Source: Torreya grandis (Eukaryota; Streptophyta; Pinopsida; Cupressales; Taxaceae). From it: a stretch of DNA of 64,000 bases. The translations under genes were made by a program, and so were the position numbers. Of the stretch, positions 50,160-61,528 are shown piece after piece (the stretch's first letter is position 1; each line of letters opens with the position of its first letter). The notes beneath the pieces are model-generated. The model searched no databases and was not told where the DNA came from. It saw only the letters and a list, made by a program, of their open reading frames with translations. Location of the stretch: contig JARHVA010000021.1 of NCBI GenBank assembly GCA_037957365.1, positions 7,420,001 to 7,484,000 on the forward strand, written 5' to 3'.

Positions 50160-50600
50160 TATAAGGTCATTAGATGGCAGTGAAGAGTTGAAGATGGTTT
50201 ACAAAAGGGAGGAAGGGAGGATAGTGGTGGGTGAAAACTTAGCAGTGGGTTGGAGGAGTGGGGAGTGGCAAGGACAGGAGGTGAAGACATGGGTAATGGA
50301 GGAAGGGAGGCATGGGGGAAGGGATGTAGGGAGGTGGAAGAAGATTTTGCTGTCACAAGGTGATAGTGGAGGGAAAAGGGGTGGTTGTGGATGTAGAAGG
50401 AAGATGTAGTGGTGATGTGGAGGATGGAGCTATTGGTGGGCATGGAGGGGTGTCTAGGGAAGGGAGGTGACAACAGTATGGAAGCTATTGGTGGCCATGG
50501 AGAAGGGTAGAGTGGAGCATAAGTGGGGTAATTGGTGGTCATGGAAGGGAGAGTGGTGGTCAGGATAAATGGATGGAGGTGGTCGAGCAATGACTCAAGC
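50160..50600. other. Strand-asymmetric G/A-rich block
   Basis: The plus strand is dominated by GGAGG, GGGAGG and GGTGG words over about 440 bp inside otherwise AT-rich DNA. Because C and T are scarce on this strand, both strands stay open by chance: 89 codons on plus (50140-50409, Gly/Arg/Lys/Glu-rich) and 147 codons on minus (50602-50159, Ser/Pro/His/Leu-rich). Neither translation shows a domain, so I treat it as a purine-rich, imperfectly repeated tract (repeat words GGGAGG and GGTGGTCATGGA) and not a gene. Several GGG runs could form a G-quadruplex. Confidence 0.65.
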
Positions 50601-53419
50601 ACATTAATATTATAGTTTGTTTGTTTTCATATAATAATATATTAAATATTATAAATAAATTATTTGTATATAATATTATTATATGATTATGATATTAATA
50701 TAATAATATATTATATATATTATAGATAACTTATTTATACATAATATATAAATTTATAAAAATTAATCATATATTTATAGATAATCTTAATCTTAATTTT
50801 AATGTATTTATAGCTAGAAATATATCATATAATCTTAATGTATTATAGTTATAATTAGTATATATTATCGATATCACATTGATGATTTGAGCCACACATC
50901 GGTTATGAAGCCTTACTACAATAACATTAATTATCATGATGTATCTACATTTCACCCATGAAAATAGAAAATAGCCAATCAAAGATGTTGCCACCTTGCT
51001 AATGGGTGTAAGTCATGTCAATTGATTCACTACTTTGAATCCAAGTTTGTGTAAAAAATGGGCCATCTAGGGTACAATATCTCTTAAAACACCCTATTAT
51101 TACCCCTTACCATTGTTTCCCAACTCACTTAAAAATACTCCCTATTCACATATTTGTTCATCATCCTCCCAACATACCACCATATAGCTAGACACTTAGA
51201 AGCTGCATAAGGCAGGAGTGAGAAGTGTGTGGCTTATGTCAGTTTGTTGGAAAATCAAGGGGGAAGTGATGTACATGTATACATAGTGAATATACGACCA
51301 TCTATTTGACCAGCCATGTATTGAAGGTTGGATAAGGACATCGTCAAAGCATGGAAGAAATGACAAGATGATAAAGAACATGCAATTTTTGAATTGAATT
51401 GAACATGCAAGTTATTTTATAATGTGAATGAGAACACCACTAAATCATTATTGCATTAGTGACTTGGTTTCTTGTTATGTTATATCTCTTGTAATTTATT
51501 TTTTCTAGGATAGCTATATTAAATAATAATAATATACTATACTATTATACATTTATACTATATTATAGTACTAATGTAATATATAGCATAGAAGATTTAA
51601 TTTTCTATTTTAGTAAAGCATGTTTTGTAAAGCACAAGAGTGATAATTGGTAGTCATATGTAACTTTAAACCCATGACTGTTACTCGCATTTTGCCTTTT
51701 ACGCACACAATGATGAGCAACAATAGTCATATATTTCTCAAGCAAGTTATAGTGTAGAATGAGATTGTGTTCCTTCATGTAGCATGGAAATACATTGTGT
51801 GGAGATCTTAGATAGGCAATACAAAACATGCAAGTAGTGAAAGATTTTAAGGTGAGATATGTGGTGATGGTGAGATACAATAACAAGGTATTTTATGTGA
51901 TATTGGACATCATATGTCCCATAACATATGCCACATTTGGATTCAAGATAATTTTCTTATTTACATGACTTACACATATTACAATGGGATACATAGCTTG
52001 TAAGGTTGCATCATATTTGATTGGCCATTTTCTATTGTTAAGGGTGGAAAAAGATGTCATGAATGCTGATTTGATTGTGATAGGACTCCAAATCCAATGA
52101 ATACCCTGAATCCACATGACAATGTTATTTATGTGTGGACAAGAGATTACAAATTGGCATGTCAGTTATATCAAAGCAAGGTGGTCACATATTTTATTGA
52201 TTGTTTTATATTATCAAGGGTAGACAAAGGCATCATGAGATTTGATTTTATTGTGGTAGGGTTGCATGACTCTCTTTGTCTTTATTTGGTGAAATAAAGA
52301 AAGGTACATTTTTTAGGATGACCACAAGTGCAGAGAATCTTGTGTAGTTTGTTAGATGAACGTTTAAATCTCCACCAATATCTACAAGCTCTCTGCAAGC
52401 ACTATTGCAATCATATCCTTGAACCTTGTGTTATGAGACATGTTTTTAATTAGTCTACAATGTGCATTTAGGGCAAAACCTCAAATACTATGCTACTTGC
52501 AGCTCGACATGTGTTTGTAGTGTGTCATCACCAAAATAGAGAGTAGGTGGTTTATGTAGTTAGTATCATTCTATAGCCACGTATATCCCTCATCTTTAAT
52601 GGATTAGATATCTATTGCCAAACTGCCACACCACGGGTTGACATCAAACTACACCATGCTACGTGCCCATGACAATGTCTGCAATTTCTTCTAGCATTCT
52701 TTGTTCCCTTAAGACAATTGCTAATATGTCATCCACTGACATCTAATTCTTCTAAATGAATTTTATTAGTCATAATAATTTTGGAGTAAAGACAAGTTAA
52801 ATTTATTTTAGCATGTTATAAAATTTTATTTAAGAATAAAGATGTTATTTATAAAATTCAATTGTATCCAAACAAATATTTTTTTATTTTTTATAATAAT
52901 TAAATTAAATTTAACTCCTTTATAATCTAAGTAGATATATCAAAAACTTATGTATTTTTATAGATCTGAAAAATGAGGGATTTTAGAACAATATTTATTT
53001 AGTTAAATGCTTTCTAAGTTGCATTAATGCATAATAGCTCTCTCTCCAAGTGATTGCATTGGACTATGACCATTCTTACAATATGTACAGGTTGTTGATT
53101 GTATAGTATCATTATTTGGAATTTCGTCATTTAATTTGTTGGATGATATAACGATGGCTAATAATCAATTTGTTTAATAATCAATTCTAACAAATGAAGT
53201 TTTAATATTTTATTATATTAAGTAGGTTACAATATATTGAGTAATAAGTAATAAATCTTGATTTTAGGCATCCAATTTTCCAGACAAATTTGTACCCTAA
53301 TAAATTATATAATAAGCCGTCATCTTCAATTGTCGAACTACAACACTAGAGTCTATAACACATGCCAGCTTTTTAAAATAGGTGCTGAAGTTTAAAATTA
53401 AACATGTTAATCAAATGTA
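50601..53419. other. Long spacer with AT-rich tract and one imperfect repeat
   Basis: 50620-50880 is a very AT-rich tract. Around 52016-52090 and 52196-52268 an imperfect direct repeat about 180 bp apart shares the order TTGATTG, TATTxTxAAGGGT, CATGA, TTTGATT, GTGGTAGG. 52300-52760 has a more balanced base composition but no readable gene. No element ends were recognised. Confidence 0.5.
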
Positions 53420-53990
53420 TTATGTTATTTCTAATAGAAGCACCTGCAAAGCTAGTCTTTTTTTTGTGTGGGATACTTTCACAAAAGCTGTTCTGGTACT
53501 GCTTGCACCGCCATTTCTCAGAGGCAATGCCTTCTTCCAATAGTATTCTGGGTAATCTGAGATATTGTAGTAAATAGCTACCGTGCAAGTGCAATCGTCC
53601 AGGTATGCCTCCTTGCATGCATTTTTATTCATGCCTTTCAAGAACTGAATAATTTCCAAGCGAATCTATGTGGTCAGTCTCCTGCATTTCTGCGCCGATT
53701 CCATTTCAGCCCAGTTGGTGGGACTCGTTACGATAACATCCCTTGGAATGGTTAGTGATGTCATTAAAGTCGGATCCCGGAGGACAACTGCAATGGGCAG
53801 AATTACCCACGTCCTCTAGACAGATTCCATTGAGACCACACCTGTCATTTCCAATTTCATCGTTAGGTGCACAAGGATCTTGGGGTCAACATGTATTCCT
53901 TGCGTTAAGTTGTGATGACCTAGGACAATTCTGTGATCAACCATCATCAGGGATTTCTCATGGTTTAAGGATAATTGGTGTTATTAACAC
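53420..53990 (-). pseudogene. G-type lectin receptor kinase pseudogene (EGF-like and PAN parts)
   Basis: G-type lectin S-receptor-like kinases are plasma-membrane receptors with an extracellular lectin, EGF-like and PAN part and a cytoplasmic kinase. The minus strand reads QDPCAPNDEIGNDRCGLNGI, then CLEDVGNSAHCSCPPGSDF and SKGCYRNES, the Cys-rich EGF-like block. It continues FLKGMNKNACKEAYLDDCTC, TVAIYYN and YYWKKALPLRNGGASSTRT with FVKV, the PAN-like block of the LecRK/RLK1 group ('CKEACLxDCxC... CWKKxLPLxNGR'). A TGA replaces the Trp before the EGF block, another TGA follows the CYRNES block, and a frameshift lies near 53650. The transmembrane helix and kinase expected below 53420 are absent, as is the lectin domain above 53990, where a Gypsy fragment begins. 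Confidence 0.85.
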
Positions 53991-53994
53991 TTAG

Positions 53995-55075
53995 CACTTT
54001 TTCCAGATTACTCAAGGCTTCATCAAAAGAGTCACCATGTACTGTAAAGTCAACCATGTACACTTCTACACAGTCATTTCTTAAATCAACAAAGATAGCC
54101 AGGACTGCCCTTTAAAAGGTAGCTGATGCATCATATATAGGCCAAAAGGTAACACTATATGTTAATGTTCCCCAAGGACATTTAAAGGTTATTTTATCTT
54201 GATCTTCTGGAGATACCCATATTTGATTGTATCCACTAAACCCATCTAAGAAGGAGAAATACAAAATAAAGTGATCCTTCATGATGGTTTTATTAAGATC
54301 TCTATAATCTATTCATATTCTCCATTTTCTATGTTTCTTATGTACTATTACACGTGTTGAAATCCATGGACTATCTTATATGGGATATAAATCTTACTTG
54401 TAATAATTTTTTCTATTTTTATTTTCGTTTTGAGTATATTTCTTAGTGTTGAATTATCCATCTTTGTGGTTGTCTTATTGGTTTGATGTTTTCAGTGTAG
54501 ATATAATTAATGCATATGCTGGGATGAATTCCTTTTATGTCATTATACTTCCAGCAAAAAAATTTATGACTTTTCATTATATCGAAAACCTTGGTTACCT
54601 GCTCATTATCCAACCAATTATTTATATTTAACATTTTCCTATTTAGACTTCTAGTTGTTTTGTCTATAGATAAATTGAACTGACAACTAAATTCACTCAT
54701 GAGATAGTTCAAGGGGAAAAGATGTGGCTGCAACATGTGGAAAGTGGTTACATCTTTTAAGGATTTTACCTTTGAAATCACACCTGTAAGTGGACAACGG
54801 AAATCTGAAACGAAGTTTTCTTGATTATTTTATGCCCAATTAACAATGTTTTTTTGGAGAGGTGTATGACCATATATTTTATTAGGAATGCCTTCATAGT
54901 TGGTTTGGTTATCCTTTAAATATGGTCTGACACATTCTAGTTCTAGTTTTGTGGACTTGTAAGCCAGCTTAGGGATCACCGAAGCTGGTTTGGTTGAATC
55001 GAGAGCCAGACTGATGGACTCTAAAACTAGATTGTCTACATTGATGTATCCTACCAACTCTTTTTATAGTTAATT
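53995..55075 (-). mobile_element. Gypsy RT fragment (Athila/Tat-like) inside receptor-kinase relic
   Basis: On the minus strand from 54790 the frame reads WLDNEQVTKVFDIMKSHKFF, CWKYNDIKGIHPSICINYIY and IKPIRQPQR, the linker before reverse transcriptase in plant Athila/Tat-type Gypsy elements. Then near 54240-54020 it reads IWVSPEDQDKITFKCPWGTL, a decayed FWPIYDASATF, AIFVDLRNDCVEVYMVDFTV and GDSFDEALSNLEKVL. The catalytic YMDD is YMVD here (54060-54046), so a metal-binding Asp is lost. The open segment 55057-54830 (with TKLELECVRPYLKD) is the upstream region. Protease, RNase H, integrase and LTRs are absent. Confidence 0.85.
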
Positions 55076-55304
55076 CACATCATTTTTAACCACTACCATG
55101 ATAAAAAAATGAAAGGATATTATTGTTTTTCTGATTCATCAACCTATAAGTGGTTTCAAGGATTTAGAGATGGTTTTTCAGGTAAGTATAAGGAAATTTT
55201 ATTCACCTTCAACCCATTTAAAATGGTAATATACCTAAATCTACAATCTATTTTACCAGCTCTTCTTCTAGTTAATTCACATAATTTTTAACCACTACCA
55301 TGGG
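55068..55304. repeat. Direct repeat pair 204 bp apart
   Basis: AGTTAATTCACATCATTTTTAACCACTACCATG-like sequence at 55068 recurs at 55272 with one difference in its first 20 bases (AGTTAATTCACATAATTTTT). The second copy runs into the duplicated EGF-like segment. Confidence 0.75.
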
Positions 55305-55395
55305 CAGAATTATCCACATCCACTAGACAGATTCCATTGAGATCACCCCTACCATTTCCATTGTCATATTTGGGTGCACAAGGATCTTCTTGCTA
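55298..55395 (-). pseudogene. Second copy of the receptor-kinase EGF-like segment
   Basis: About 89 bp match 53790-53878 at roughly 87% by my count and in the same orientation. The minus strand reads QEDPCAPKYDNGNGRGDLNG, then ICLVDVDNSAHGSG. Two or three conserved cysteines are changed (RCG to RGD, HCSC to HGSG). It lies on the far side of the Gypsy fragment. It is a separate, more decayed copy, so either a second gene of a cluster or a segmental duplication. Confidence 0.82.
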
Positions 55396-55399
55396 CTAT

Positions 55400-57190
55400 T
55401 TATCTAGAAACCAAACCCACACAAATATAATTCAAATATAGGTTTATGAAAATGAAAAATATCCACACAAATATGTAAGTAGGGCAGCTTTGATAGGATT
55501 TTACATGGAAGGAAGTTTGGTTGTGAAAGAGGAAAGAGTAGTGAATCTTAAAAATAATTAATTCATTATTTGTCAATCAATACTCAATTAATCATTAAAT
55601 TATGTGCAATATTTTTGTTATATATATTTTGAAATATTTTTTATTTATTATATTTATTATATATATATTTTTAAAATAACTATTTTAATATAAAATAAAA
55701 TTTTATAAATTTTAATATGTGACATGAACTTTCACCCATCACAATTTAAATTCAATACACATCCAAAACTTTCATAATTATTAAGACGAAATAAACTATA
55801 ATCTAAGGGGAAAAGGTGTCAATAAATAAGCAAAGATGTTATGCATCTTGTTATATGAATATTTAAATAAGTTAAATATTAAGCTAAACCTTCCAATATT
55901 AAATTTGAGTACATAATAAATGTAAATAATTATTTTATCAAGTTTTTTATTATTTAATTTTATATATATTATATTAATTATATTTTATTATATAAAAATA
56001 AATTATATTATTTAAATAATTTTAATTATTTGAGAATTATGTTTTAAATTTTCTATATTTTAATATTATATATTCAACAACTAAAATTTTACTAATTTAA
56101 TCATATCTATATTTATATAATAAAATTATATAATATCATCAAATTTAAAATCTTTCTATTTTAAAATATATAATTTAATATAACAAAAAAAGGTATATAA
56201 TAAATAATTATGATTACAAAATATTTCTAAAATTATTTTTATGATTTAATTGAAAAAAAATATTACCATTTACTTATGTTTTCTAATTTTAATGAAATAC
56301 TTTTTTCAAATTATTTTTTATATATAATTTGTTTTTTTTTTAAATTTCAAAAAATTATTAATTAAATTAAAATAATAATTAATTATAAATAAAGAGACCA
56401 TCGAGTAAATATTGTTTAAAATCAATCCCAATTATAAATTAAAATATACCCTACCATTACCCATGTTAATGAACTTTCATAATAAATTTTGTCATCATTT
56501 TCAAACTACTACCAAATCTTATTTTCAAACTATGCCAGATAGATTTATTCTATATAACAAGGTGTATTTGTTTGACTTCTAGATTTATTTTTATTTTTTA
56601 TTTTTAGTTTTTAAGTATATATCAAAATATTTTATATATATTTTTAAAATTATATTAATTTTTAAATATATATAAAATATATTTACTTAAATAATAATTA
56701 TATATATTTATATTAATTTTATAATTTTAAGTATACATTGAATATATAAATAAAAATTGTACATATATGTATATACATATATAAATGATCAAATATATAA
56801 AAATTTAAAGACAAAAATATCAATTTCAATATGCATAATTTAATTATGCAAATATACATTCCCAACTTAATTCCATCTATTTTATATATATTATAAAATA
56901 TAAATACTATTAATTGTTAAGCACATGTTCCATAATTAAAATACAAATGTCCATTAAATGACAAATATAATAGTTGATTTAATTTAAAACTAGGATTTTT
57001 TTTCATTATAGACAAATTTTTAATCTTTAATATTCAGAGTTTTGGATGTTTTAGTTACTTATTTGAGCATTGCAATTGATAGTAATAAAATAATATATTT
57101 ATTTTTTATAATGAAAATTAATTTGATATAATATAATTTTATTGTTTATTAATTTTATTGGAAATATTATTATCATATTATTTTATAATA
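55400..57190. other. Extremely AT-rich stretch without genes
   Basis: Long runs of A/T words (TATATATTT, AAATTATT and similar). I see no coding sequence and no bounded repeat. Confidence 0.6.
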
Positions 57191-57925
57191 CAATATTTTG
57201 AGAAGATGAAGAGAAAAAGGCTTTCAAAGCAAGTTCAATGATTGTGTAAGACAAGGGGTGCATAATTTGAAAGATAACTAGCAGTTGCCCCAAAGGTATA
57301 AGGAAAGCTGAAGGATTATGAAATAAATGTTCCATTGAAATTTTCAAAGGTAAATTACATTTAACAGCATCATAAAAATGTGAAAAAGAATAATTGAAAC
57401 ATTTATTGCATCACATATTAGAAGATGACATTAAAATAGATATAAAATATTTGACAAATGTGTAAAAGAACATGAAAAGAAGCTTACAGATGAAGGTGTA
57501 ATTAGGTATATTCAATAGGTATCCATTATTTCATGCGATTTTGTAATTTGGTTTTATTTACTTTGAAAGATGTACATGAACAACCTCTGAATATGTTGTT
57601 GTACAAACACTTTGAAAAAATGCATGTTTCCTACATTATTTAAGGAGATATGTGAGAGTGAAAGCTTTGAGCAAAATAGAGCATACATCAATTGAGCTAA
57701 CAGGAGCAACTCACCCTGTGCTATTTTTTATAAGGGTTTGTTGTTCTTATAGACCTCAAGTGTAACGTGGTAAGCATAGAAATGTGGACTCGTAACATGA
57801 GGGTTGCCTCTATGTTGTATGTTACCGATGAGAGTGCATGTCTTGTATATACACGTTTATCATTCATCAAAGGAGATCAATTTTTGGAAGATTTATCTAT
57901 CTTTCAGAAGTATTCATTTTCTTAG

Positions 57926-57980
<55 letters not shown>

Positions 57981-58148
57981 GAATAATTTAAATTTGACAT
58001 GTTATTGTGTGTGTTATCAATTTTTTTTTAAACATGTAATTTACAAAATTGTTGACCATATTATGTGGGCAAAGATGACAAACATTATGTTGTTGAGTAG
58101 AAGAGTACATTATATTATATTATTTAGAAAAATGCCTTCATCCCTAAA
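57191..58148. other. Unassigned sequence with (AT)n, host of the Copia insertion
   Basis: Less AT-rich than the stretch before it, with fragments of open frame around 57600-57760 that I cannot name. Two overlapping ORFs at 57804-58248 are mostly a translated (AT)n run and extend into the LTR, so they are not genes. A perfect (AT)n tract of about 25 units spans 57928-57979. Confidence 0.5.
57928..57979. repeat. (AT)n microsatellite
   Basis: About 25 perfect AT units. Confidence 0.96.
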
Positions 58149-58153
58149 CTTAA

Positions 58154-58668
58154 TGTTGATTTTTGTAGCTCGAAAGGTGGAATGTAGAATTGTTTTAAAG
58201 CAACTCAAGATTAGATATGCTTTAAAACAATTCAAGTTGGATTTTTAGCAACAGTAGTTTCTAGAATGTTTCTGAGTTTGTAAGGATAAGATAAATCCTA
58301 GAGTGATTTTATGTGTAAAAAGGAAAAAGCCAAAGAAAGCAAGAAAGTTTCTTTTTCTTGCACACTAAGTAAAGTAGCTAGCTCTCCTATAAAAGTAAGA
58401 TTGTTGTAGCAAACTTATGCATTGTATTTTTTTGAAAGAAAAGTTTGCTGTTAGGCTGAATAGAAGATCCAACATTTGCAGGTTTTTCCCCGCATTGGGG
58501 TTTCCTAGGTATATCTGTGTTATTGTCTTTTTATATTGGCTTATTGTTATTTTTGCTTCTACTGTTATTAGTTGTTAATTAACCCAGTTGTATTAATCAT
58601 TATAAATCATATTTATGTCTGTGAATTTATTATGGAATTAATCTGTTGCTGGGTTATAGAAATTAACA
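58154..58668 (+). repeat. 5' LTR of the RT-deleted Copia
   Basis: 515 bp, TGTTGATTTTTGTAGC to AATTAACA, so TG...CA ends. It contains a short internal inverted pair (TTGTTTTAAAGC and GCTTTAAAACAA around 58190-58231) and a TATA box. Confidence 0.96.
58388..58395 (+). promoter_or_regulatory. TATA box in Copia 5' LTR
   Basis: TATAAAAG preceded by CTCTCC, the likely core promoter of the element; the same motif is at 61759-61766 in the 3' LTR. Transcription would start about 30 bp downstream. Confidence 0.75.
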
Positions 58669-58681
58669 TGGAATCAGAGCT
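58669..58681 (+). other. Primer-binding site of the RT-deleted Copia
   Basis: TGGAATCAGAGCT, directly after the LTR, matches TGGTATCAGAGC with one mismatch (T to A). Confidence 0.92.
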
Positions 58682-58761
58682 CTAAACTCTGAATACGAAG
58701 CCAAGATTTGTAACACAAATTTCAAGAAAAAAAATTAGTTCTTTCATCCTCAATTCTTTTT

Positions 58762-60525
58762 GTGGCTATGGCAACCAACGTTCGATACAAGGACAGGCTT
58801 GAGAGTGTGTCTAACTTCTTGCAGTGGAAGGTTCAGATTACATCTGTTCTCAAGGAGAACAAGCTGTGGATCTATGCTAGCACAGAAGTGACTCCACCAA
58901 TAAATGATCTTGTTGCCTTAGATTCACATGAAGTTAAAGAGGCCAAGGCTCAGAGGATTATCCTGGATGGAGTAAGAGATCATTTAATTCCTCATTTATC
59001 AGGGAAAGACACTGCCAAAGAGATGTGGGATTCGCTCACAAAACTTTATCAGAGTCATAAGATGATGCTCAAGGAAAAATTGCATAATACCAAGATGTCC
59101 AAAGGCAAGAGTGTGACCTCTTACTTGTCCAAGATGACACAGGTCAGGGATGAGCTTGCAGCTATTAGAGAGACAATTATAGAAGATGAGTTGGTGCGTA
59201 TAGCCTTGAATGATTTTTCAAAGCACTGGGAAGTGTTTGTCAAGTGTGATGTTGGTAGAGATCGGCTACCTGATTGGGCAAGACTTTGGGATGATTTTGT
59301 TCAGGAGGAGATCCATGAAGGTGCTCATCAGGGAGATCAGACAAAGAAGGGTCAAGATGAAGAAAATCTTGATCTTGCAAGAAAGGGTAAGAAGAAGTTC
59401 AATAAAGAGCAATTAGAAGGTTCTTCTTCCAAGAGTGGGAAGAAGAAAGATCTGAACAAGATTAAATGTTTTTGCTGCCATCAGATGGGTCACTATGCCA
59501 GTCAATGTCTGAATAAGAAAAATAAGGACAAGCAAAAGAAGAAATTTGTTGCTATAGCAGAGGTGGACGAGTTTGCATCAAAATTTGAGAATGATTTTTC
59601 ACTCATTGCCTGTCTCTCAAGTTCAAGTGCCAACAGAGTATGGTATATTGATAGTGGGGCTTCTCGCCACATGATGGGAGTCAAAGAATGTTTCACCAAG
59701 TTGGAGGAGAAGAAGCTGGATTTCTATATTGAGTTCAGAGATAATGCCAAGTACCATGCAACTGGTATTGGCACCATCAAGTTTCAGAGGGAGTCTGGAA
59801 AACCTTTGTTGGTGGATGATGTGTTATATGTCCTTGGCATGACAAAGAATTTAATCTTAGTTTCTGCCTTGGAAGACAAGGGTTACATCATGACCTTTGA
59901 GAGGGGAAAAGTCTATATACGTCCCAAAGATTCCAAGATTGCAAAAGTGATTGGTGTCAGGCATGGCAGCGTGTTTCAGTTACAGTTTGAGCCAGCACAT
60001 ACATTGGTTAGTAGATGTAAAGGGATAGGAGAATTGTGGCACAGGAGGATGGCTCACCTTCACCATGGAGCACTTAATATTCTTAAGGAAATAGTGACGG
60101 GGCTGTTTGAGATGAAGACAAAACAACATGAGGTGTGCAAGGGTTGTGCTCTTGGGAAATATGCTAAAACCAATTTTCCAAGCAGCGACACTAGATCCGA
60201 AGGGATTTTGGATCTCGTACACTCAAATGTGTGTGGACCTATGTCAACAACATCCTTAAATAGATATGAGTATTATGTTACCTTCATTGATGATTTATCC
60301 AGGAAGACGTGGATATATTTCATGAAGAATAAAGATGAGGTCTTCAGTAGGTTCAAAGAGTTTAAGGCTCTTGTGGAGAACCAAACTGGGAAGAAGATCA
60401 AGATACTAAGGTGTGATAATGTAGGCGAGTATACCTCGAATGCCTTCAAAGATTTTATGTGCTCAAGAAGGTATCAAGAAAGAGTTGATAGTTCCATACA
60501 ACCCTCAACAGAATGGGGTTGTTGA
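58762..60525 (+). pseudogene. Copia gag-protease-integrase frame
   Basis: An open frame of 587 codons from ATG 58762, 94 bp after the LTR. Residues 1-220 are gag (RYKDRLESVSNFLQWKVQIT, KEMWDSLTKLYQ, LHNTKMSKGKSVTSYLSKM). The zinc knuckle CFCCHQMGHYASQC is at about 236-249. The protease site VWYIDSGASRHMM is at about 293-305. The integrase zinc finger has LWHRRMAHLHHG and CKGCALGKYA. The integrase core begins LDLVHSNVCGPM, where the first catalytic Asp of the usual HSD is Asn. FIDDLSRKTW and RCDNVGEY follow. A one-base insertion near 60456 throws the frame; the true continuation is in the next frame. The strong ORF length reflects recent insertion. Confidence 0.95.
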
Positions 60526-60958
60526 ACGAAAGAATAGAGCTATCATTGGAGCAGCCAAGGCCATGCTTCATGATCAGGATCTGCCTTGGTTCTTATGGGC
60601 AGAAGCTTGCAACACAGCTATGTATTTGTAGAATAGGAGCCCTCACAAAGTGTTGGGCAAATTGACTCCAGAAGAGGCGTTCACTAGTAAGAAACCAGAT
60701 TTGGGGCACATTCACATCTTTGGACGTCTTGTGTATTGTCACATTCCTGATGAGAAGAGAACCAAGTTGGAACCTACTGCAGAGAAGGGTATCCTTGTTG
60801 GGTACAGTGAAACTTCTAAGGCTTATCGGGTTTATATTCCTGATCTCAAGAAAATAGTGGTTTGTAGAGATGTGAAGTTTGAGGAAGAGAGGGATCTTCA
60901 AAATTCAAGTAACTTGATGAATGAGGAGGAACAAACATCCACAGTTGAGGTAGCATAA
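60458..60958 (+). pseudogene. Copia integrase continuation after frameshift
   Basis: In the +1 frame, CAQEGIKKELIVPYNPQQNG continues the integrase, with VVERKNRAIIGAAKAML keeping the catalytic Glu. A TAG at 60629 replaces the Gln of the usual 'YLQNRSPHK'. The frame goes on NRSPHKVLGKLTPEEAF, HIHIFGRLVYCHIPDEKRTK and GILVGYSETSKAYRVYIPD, VVCRDVKFEE, which is the end of integrase and the linker before reverse transcriptase. It stops at TAA 60956. Confidence 0.93.
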
Positions 60959-61528
60959 ATTCCTCAAAATTCAGTCACACAAGCTGGAGAGCAGAACAAG
61001 TAGGCTGATCAGATAGAGGAACAAATAATTCCTCAGCCTCAAATTCCTATTAGTGAGAAGAGGAGAATCAGTACAGCTGATCGAAAGAGCACTTTAGGGT
61101 GTAGTTTCAGTTTGGGATGAGGAGCAGTCTCTTGGTACAATAGGAAATAGAAGTCAATTGCACTGAGTTTTGCAGAGGCTGAGTATATGGCAGCCAGTAT
61201 GGCTACATGTGAGGCTATCTGGCTTCAAAAACTTCTAGCTAGGCTCTTTAATCAGGAGCTGGATCTTACAGTCATTTATTGTGATAATCAGAGTTATATC
61301 AAACTCTCTGAGAATCCAGTGTTTCATGATAAGTCAAAGCACATTGAGATCAAGTATCACTTCATCAGAGATTGTGTGGAGAAGGGAATAGTGAAGCTCA
61401 ATTACATTCCTACGGATGAACAAATTGCAGATATCCTGACGAAGGCCTTGATGAAGAGCAAGTTTGAATTTTTCAGGGACAAGTTGGGTGTGGTGCAGAA
61501 CACCTTCCTCGCTAAGAGGGAGTATTGA
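60959..61528 (+). pseudogene. Copia RNase H, fused across the RT deletion
   Basis: The same frame continues from the linker (IPISEKRRIS) straight into RNase H (TADRKSTLGCSFSLG) at about 61077, so the whole reverse transcriptase is missing without a change of frame. RNase H then reads LSFAEAEYMAASMATCEAI, VIYCDNQSYIKLSENPVFHD and SKHIEIKYHFIRDCVEKGIV, ending with DEQIADILTKALMKSKFEFF. TGA (in FSLG*GAV) and two TAG codons interrupt it; the clean open part is 61187-61528, and its end overlaps the first bases of the 3' LTR. Confidence 0.93.
61512..61522 (+). other. Polypurine tract of the RT-deleted Copia
   Basis: CTAAGAGGGAG directly abuts the 3' LTR, and lies inside the end of the RNase H frame. 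Confidence 0.85.

Noticed and set aside
50159..50602. 147-codon ORF on the minus strand as a Ser/Pro-rich protein gene
   Set aside because: The frame is open because the opposite strand is almost free of the bases needed for stops; the protein is low complexity with no domain, and the plus strand is open over the same bases.
53743..53994. 83-codon plus-strand ORF
   Set aside because: It is the antisense shadow of the receptor-kinase EGF-like segment, which has clear family motifs on the minus strand.
57804..58248. Two overlapping ORFs of 60 and 136 codons
   Set aside because: Both contain a translated (AT)n run (Ile-Tyr repeats), and the longer extends into the Copia LTR.
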